From Actinomycetota bacterium (lineage in GTDB: Bacteria; Actinomycetota; Actinomycetes; S36-B12; UBA5976), in the NCBI GenBank assembly GCA_947486505.1, contig CANKTT010000014.1, forward strand, positions 1-19,563: 19,563 bases of DNA. Direction: 5' to 3'. Below the pieces are notes generated by a model. That model was given only the letters and a program-made list of their open reading frames with translations, was not told the origin of the DNA and ran no database searches. The translations under genes and the position numbers were made by a program. This document shows positions 15,127 to 19,563 of the stretch, piece after piece (positions within the stretch are counted from its first letter, which is position 1; every line of letters begins with the position of its first letter).

Positions 15127-18100
15127 CTAACTCGCACCTTGTCCCGCAAGTGTGCGAATTGCGCGCAATGCCACCGAAAGTGTTGCCAAGTCATTTTGAT
15201 CACTGTGAGCAATCTCATTAAGAGTTGCTCTAGTGCGCGCAACACCTTCAGCGAACTTGGCTTCCCATTGGCTGATACGAGAATCTATGGAATCCGAATC
15301 TTTGGTTGCTTGTGCGACGCGGGATGTCAAAGCAGCTAACGCTACATAAAGATCGCTGCGTAGCGCAGATCTGGCGTATGCCGTCCAACGATCATCTCGG
15401 GCTAAAGCAGTGATGTGGAACAACATGCGATCAATGTCGTATCTTTCGCTCAGCGCAAAATAAAGCTCAGCAACGACCATTGGATCGGACTTTTCACGAT
15501 TCGCTATTTCGATTACATCGAGTAGTGAGAATTCATCCAAGAAACTGCCGGTACGAATTGCCAATTCGGCTGGAACCCCTTGGGACTGGAAGTTCTTGGC
15601 AATTGACGCAGCCCGATCGCGCTCGACACCTCGTAACATGCCAGGAACAAGTTCTGTGAGCTTGGCAACCGTTGCAGCGAACTTTTCAATTTCTTCTTCA
15701 ACATTTAGTCGACCACCACGGGACTGCAAGAACCATCGAGTAGCACGATCCAATAGGCGCCTGGATTCCAAAATCAATTGAGTTTGGCAGTCAGTTGAAA
15801 TTAACCCATCAAGGGACTCAATGTCTTCCCAAAGTTTGGTTAGCCCAAATACTTCACGCGAAACCACAAATGCTCGCAAGATCTCCGAAGTTCCGGCGCC
15901 ACTTTCTTCAGCTGCACGCCAAGTAAATGTGATTCCACCGCGATTAACGAGGTCATTTGTCAGCACGGTTGAGATGATTTCTTTACGCAATGGATGGGTA
16001 TCCATCAAGTCCGCGTACTTAACTCGCAGATCGCTTGGGAAGTAGTTCTGCAAAACTTCTCTACACCACTTCTCGTTCACAATCTCGTCAGCGGCAAGGC
16101 CATTGCTTAGGTCAATTTTCACATAAGCCATGAGGACGGAGAGTTCTGGTGAAGTTAAACCCATGCCTTGGGCGTGCAGAGAATCAAGTTGCACGTCCGT
16201 TGGTAGGTACTCGATTGTGCGGTTCAAGAGTCCTTCGGCTTCAAGGTGATTAATCAATCGCTTATGAACTCGGAGCATTTCTGCATCCTGATATCGAGCC
16301 TGCTCCAGAATTAAATTCTGTTCGTAGTTATCCCTGAGAACTAACTCACCGACTTCATCGGTCATGACTGCAAGCTGCTTGTTGCGATCTTCAACGCCTA
16401 GCTTTCCGGCAGTTACAGCTTGGTCTAACAAAATCTTGATGTTTACTTCATGATCAGAAGTATCAACGCCTGCTGAGTTGTCAATGGCGTCGGTATTTAA
16501 CTTAACGCCAGCACGAGCGGCCTCAATGCGACCAAGTTGTGTCGCTCCTAAGTTGCCACCCTCGCCAATTACTCGCGCCTTTATATCGCCACCATTTACC
16601 CGAATCGCATCGTTGGCTTTATCGCCGACTTGGGCGTGAGTTTCGGAGGACGACTTTATATACGTTCCGATACCACCATTCCAAAGTAGATCAACTGGTG
16701 CCAACAGAATCTTGGTAAGTAATTCGTTGGGGGTAACGCTGCTAACTTCTGGGTCAATCCCGATTGCCAGCTTCGCTTCTGGCGTTAAATCAATTGACTT
16801 AATGCTTCGAGGGTAGATTCCGCCACCCTTGCTGATCAATTTCACGTTGTAGTCTTCCCAAGAAGATCTTGGCAAGTTGAACAACCGCTGACGTTCCACA
16901 AATGACTTTGATGAATCTGGATTTGGGTCAATAAAGATATGACGATGATCAAAGGCAGCGATCAATCGGATGTGCTCCGAAAGCAGCATGCCATTTCCAA
17001 ATACGTCGCCGCTCATATCGCCGATGCCAACTGCAGTAAAGTCCTGGGTTTGGGTGTTAACTCCAAGTTCGAGGAAGTGACGCTTAACTGATTCCCAGGC
17101 TCCCTTAGCTGTTATGCCCATGGCTTTATGGTCATAACCAACCGAGCCACCTGATGCGAATGCATCACCCATCCAGAATCCGCGATCAATTGAGATTTTG
17201 TTTGCGATGTCGGAGAAAGTTGCGGTGCCCTTGTCGGCTGCCACAACTAAATACGGATCATCAACGTCATGGCGAACAACTCGTTGCGGTGGCACAACTT
17301 CACCATTAACTAGATTGTCCGTCACATCAAGAAGTGCACCAATAAACATCTGGTAGCAAGCAATGCCTTCTGCTAACCAGGCATCACGATCACTCGGCTC
17401 AGGTCCACGCTTTAGAACAAACCCACCCTTGGCACCACTTGGAACAATCACAGTGTTCTTAACCATTTGTGCCTTTACCAAACCAAGGATTTCAGTTCGG
17501 AAATCTTCTTGGCGATCTGACCAGCGCAATCCACCACGAGCAACAGAAGCGAACCTCAGATGCACACCTTCAACTCGAGGAGAGAAAACCCAAATTTCAA
17601 ACTTAGGAAGCGGTAGCGGTAGATCGGGCACTTTGCTTGGATCCAGTTTGAATGCCATAACCTGCGGGTAATTTCCGTTTGCATCATGTTGGTAAACGTT
17701 GGTACGCAGAGTTGCAGAAACCAACGCGATACTCGATCGCATAATGCGGTCATGATCTAAGCTCTCCACTGCATCGAGTGCTTGGTCAATCTTGCTAACT
17801 AATTGCGCTTGCAAGCCCGCGCGATCTTGATCGAGTTCCGGACTGAATCTGATCGCAAACAGTTGAACCAGGTACTGCACGATCGTTACATTCGCTAGCA
17901 AGACCTGCTGCAGGTAACCCTGGCTAAATGGGGAGCCAGCTTGGCGCAAATAAGCTGCGTAGGCTCGAATGATTCCTACATTTCGAGCCGATAGTCCTGC
18001 CTTAATTACAAGACCGTTGAATGGATCGCTATCCACTTCGCCATGCCAGATAGAAACAAATGTCTTGCAAAATCTGTCGGACAGTGAATCTTGTTCCGGA

Positions 18101-19563
18101 ACTTTAGAGTCATCAAAATTCAACCCAAAGTCATAGAACCAAGCCACATCCATACCTTTACGGCGCAAGTCATATGCTCGTTCGTCAATTACTTCGACCC
18201 CAAGGTCATGAAGTATTGGCAGCACTGTTGAAAGCGTAATTGGGCTACCGATTCGATAAATCGTGAAGCGCCTAGTTCCATCTTCCGAGGAATTGGGCGT
18301 ATACATAGAAACTTTGATAGCCCCAGGAGTTTCAGATTCAAGTGACTCGAGAATTCTCAAGTGCGAAACGGCGTCGCCGGCCGGAACATCTTCCTTAAAT
18401 GATTCTGGAAATGAATTACCCCAAGTTCGGAGCAATCTCGCAGAATCTTCCCCACCCACGAGCTCAACCAAGGAATCAGCAAAGTCGTCTTCCCAAGATC
18501 GGGTCGCATCGGCAAGGTCAGCTTCGAGTTGCTCTAAATCAATTTCTGGGATGGCCTTATCGAGTGGCTTCAAAACTACGAAATGAAGTCTGGCCAAAAC
18601 GGATTCAGAAACCCGAGCAGTGTGATCAATAGAAGTTGCGCCATATGCCTGCAACAAAATGGCCTCCATGCGAAGGCGCACTTCAGTCGTATATCGATCT
18701 CTAGGCAAATACACGAGGGCAGAAACGTATCGACCAAAGATTTCAGTACGGGTAAACACCCGCACTTGGCGGCGCTCTTGCAATTGCAAAACTCGACGGG
18801 CTACATCCACTAATTCATCAGTTGAAATTTGGAACATTTCGTCACGTGGGTAAGTCTCCAAAAATTGCATTAGGTCTTTACCGCTATGGGAGTCCCGACC
18901 AAGGGCCATTGCTTCGGAAACGTCGGCTACCTTGCCAGAAAGCACTGGGATATTGGTAACGGATTGGTTGTAAGCAGCAGATGAGAATAGGCCCAGGAAT
19001 CGGTGTTCTCCGATTTGGTTGCCCGAAGCATCTACCCTACGGATTCCTACATAATCCAAAAAAACTGGGCGATGAACTGTAGATCGCATTCGAGCTTTTG
19101 TCACAACCATTAACGAAGCCATAGATGAGTGATCCTGTTCGCTCTTACTCAACAGGTTCGCATCATTTGTGTTTCGCAGGGTTCCCAATCCAGAAGCTCC
19201 AACTCTGGATAACACGTTTTTAGACAATTCATAGTCGGAATAGCCCACGAATGTGAAGTGATTTTCATTTAACCAGTTCAAGAATTCGATTGCTTCGCGC
19301 CGCTCTCTGTCGCTAACGCCAACTGCAGTTTCAATCTCGGAAATAACTTCAGTAAGTTTTGACTGCATTGCAGTCCAGTCTTCAACTGTTGCTCGCACAT
19401 CTGCCAGAACTTGCTGCATTTTCAGTTCAATTGCATTTAAGTCAGCTGGGTCAGACTCGCGATCAATCTCTACGCTGATCCAGGATTCTTGAATTGCACC
19501 TTCGGGTGCGGACTCATCCGGTAAAACATCGCGATCTAAAATCTCAATTAATTCACCATGTTG
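15127..19563 (-). CDS. gdh: NAD-dependent glutamate dehydrogenase, large (180-kDa, Bac_GDH) class, 5' end cut by window edge
   Basis: This cytoplasmic enzyme deaminates L-glutamate to 2-oxoglutarate and ammonium with NAD. The frame is open to base 19563; 1478 residues are visible, so about 120-150 N-terminal residues of the usual ~1600 lie outside. The Met at 19419 is internal because the upstream frame continues with family-like sequence. Seen are the glutamate-binding GGLRWSDRQEDFRTE, the catalytic Lys in PSGAKGGF (codon 17428-17430), the Rossmann segment VGIGDMSGDVFGNG (about 16990-17030), and WNGGIGTYIK and GEGGNLGATQ further on. The long N-terminal ACT-like region and the helical C-terminal part typical of the class are present. 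It is followed by dedA after 51 bases. It would feed amino-acid nitrogen and carbon into central metabolism, complementing the glutamate-releasing route suggested at the other end of the window. Confidence 0.96.
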   Translation of the reverse strand, partial: QHGELIEILDRDVLPDESAPEGAIQESWISVEIDRESDPADLNAIELKMQQVLADVRATVEDWTAMQSKLTEVISEIETAVGVSDRERREAIEFLNWLNENHFTFVGYSDYELSKNVLSRVGASGLGTLRNTNDANLLSKSEQDHSSMASLMVVTKARMRSTVHRPVFLDYVGIRRVDASGNQIGEHRFLGLFSSAAYNQSVTNIPVLSGKVADVSEAMALGRDSHSGKDLMQFLETYPRDEMFQISTDELVDVARRVLQLQERRQVRVFTRTEIFGRYVSALVYLPRDRYTTEVRLRMEAILLQAYGATSIDHTARVSESVLARLHFVVLKPLDKAIPEIDLEQLEADLADATRSWEDDFADSLVELVGGEDSARLLRTWGNSFPESFKEDVPAGDAVSHLRILESLESETPGAIKVSMYTPNSSEDGTRRFTIYRIGSPITLSTVLPILHDLGVEVIDERAYDLRRKGMDVAWFYDFGLNFDDSKVPEQDSLSDRFCKTFVSIWHGEVDSDPFNGLVIKAGLSARNVGIIRAYAAYLRQAGSPFSQGYLQQVLLANVTIVQYLVQLFAIRFSPELDQDRAGLQAQLVSKIDQALDAVESLDHDRIMRSSIALVSATLRTNVYQHDANGNYPQVMAFKLDPSKVPDLPLPLPKFEIWVFSPRVEGVHLRFASVARGGLRWSDRQEDFRTEILGLVKAQMVKNTVIVPSGAKGGFVLKRGPEPSDRDAWLAEGIACYQMFIGALLDVTDNLVNGEVVPPQRVVRHDVDDPYLVVAADKGTATFSDIANKISIDRGFWMGDAFASGGSVGYDHKAMGITAKGAWESVKRHFLELGVNTQTQDFTAVGIGDMSGDVFGNGMLLSEHIRLIAAFDHRHIFIDPNPDSSKSFVERQRLFNLPRSSWEDYNVKLISKGGGIYPRSIKSIDLTPEAKLAIGIDPEVSSVTPNELLTKILLAPVDLLWNGGIGTYIKSSSETHAQVGDKANDAIRVNGGDIKARVIGEGGNLGATQLGRIEAARAGVKLNTDAIDNSAGVDTSDHEVNIKILLDQAVTAGKLGVEDRNKQLAVMTDEVGELVLRDNYEQNLILEQARYQDAEMLRVHKRLINHLEAEGLLNRTIEYLPTDVQLDSLHAQGMGLTSPELSVLMAYVKIDLSNGLAADEIVNEKWCREVLQNYFPSDLRVKYADLMDTHPLRKEIISTVLTNDLVNRGGITFTWRAAEESGAGTSEILRAFVVSREVFGLTKLWEDIESLDGLISTDCQTQLILESRRLLDRATRWFLQSRGGRLNVEEEIEKFAATVAKLTELVPGMLRGVERDRAASIAKNFQSQGVPAELAIRTGSFLDEFSLLDVIEIANREKSDPMVVAELYFALSERYDIDRMLFHITALARDDRWTAYARSALRSDLYVALAALTSRVAQATKDSDSIDSRISQWEAKFAEGVARTRATLNEIAHSDQNDLATLSVALRAIRTLAGQGAS

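Noticed and set aside
15127..19563. Long plus-strand open frames inside the glutamate dehydrogenase region
   Set aside because: All are antisense to a conserved coding sequence, short, and lack family features or ribosome-binding sites.

Overview
The window looks like a compact, mid-GC (roughly mid-40s % by eye) actinobacterial chromosome segment. The evidence is the run prfB-ftsE-ftsX-M23 peptidase-smpB, which is typical of Actinobacteria, a large NAD-dependent glutamate dehydrogenase of the 180-kDa class, a secretin-free Tad-type pilus locus, a serine-kinase-like ATPase of the anti-sigma type, and frequent GTG/TTG starts with short or overlapping gene junctions. A small-genome freshwater or marine lineage (for example the Nanopelagicales/acI type) would fit, but that placement is inference. 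Coding density is very high: no gene-free stretch exceeds about 225 bases, and I see no tRNA, rRNA, CRISPR array, insertion sequence or prophage gene.

Left region (1-4736), amine/amino-acid metabolism. A threonine aldolase-type PLP enzyme (cut by the left edge), a short-chain dehydrogenase and an aldehyde dehydrogenase lie on the minus strand. They are divergent, across a 201-base regulatory gap with a perfect 15-base palindrome, from a plus-strand glutamine-synthetase-family ligase. SDR + ALDH + GlnA-like ligase resembles the mycobacterial Rv2857c-Rv2858c(aldC)-Rv2860c(glnA4) neighbourhood and suggests catabolism of an amine or amino alcohol through a gamma-glutamylated intermediate. The gamma-glutamyl hydrolase such a route needs is not in the window.

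Middle region (4765-9913), all minus strand: prfB, ftsE, ftsX, a secreted coiled-coil M23 peptidase, smpB and a small HATPase-type regulator. This joins translation termination and ribosome rescue (RF2, SmpB) with the FtsEX divisome ABC complex and its probable periplasmic hydrolase partner.

Right-middle region (9936-14214), minus strand: a minimal Tad (Flp-type) pilus operon, tadA-tadB-tadC-pilin-like-tadE-tadE-tadG, with start/stop overlaps at nearly every junction. It ends 22 bases before prfB, so pilus and prfB transcripts may be joined. The 222-base leader upstream of tadA holds two perfect inverted DnaA boxes and several small hairpins.

Right region (14437-19563), minus strand: a DedA-family membrane protein and, running off the right edge, the NAD-dependent glutamate dehydrogenase, which deaminates glutamate to 2-oxoglutarate. 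I see no clear evidence of a wholly new system. The most unusual items are the DnaA-box pair before the pilus operon, the pilin-like proteins lacking the canonical Glu5, and the divergent gamma-glutamylation module with its palindromic control region.
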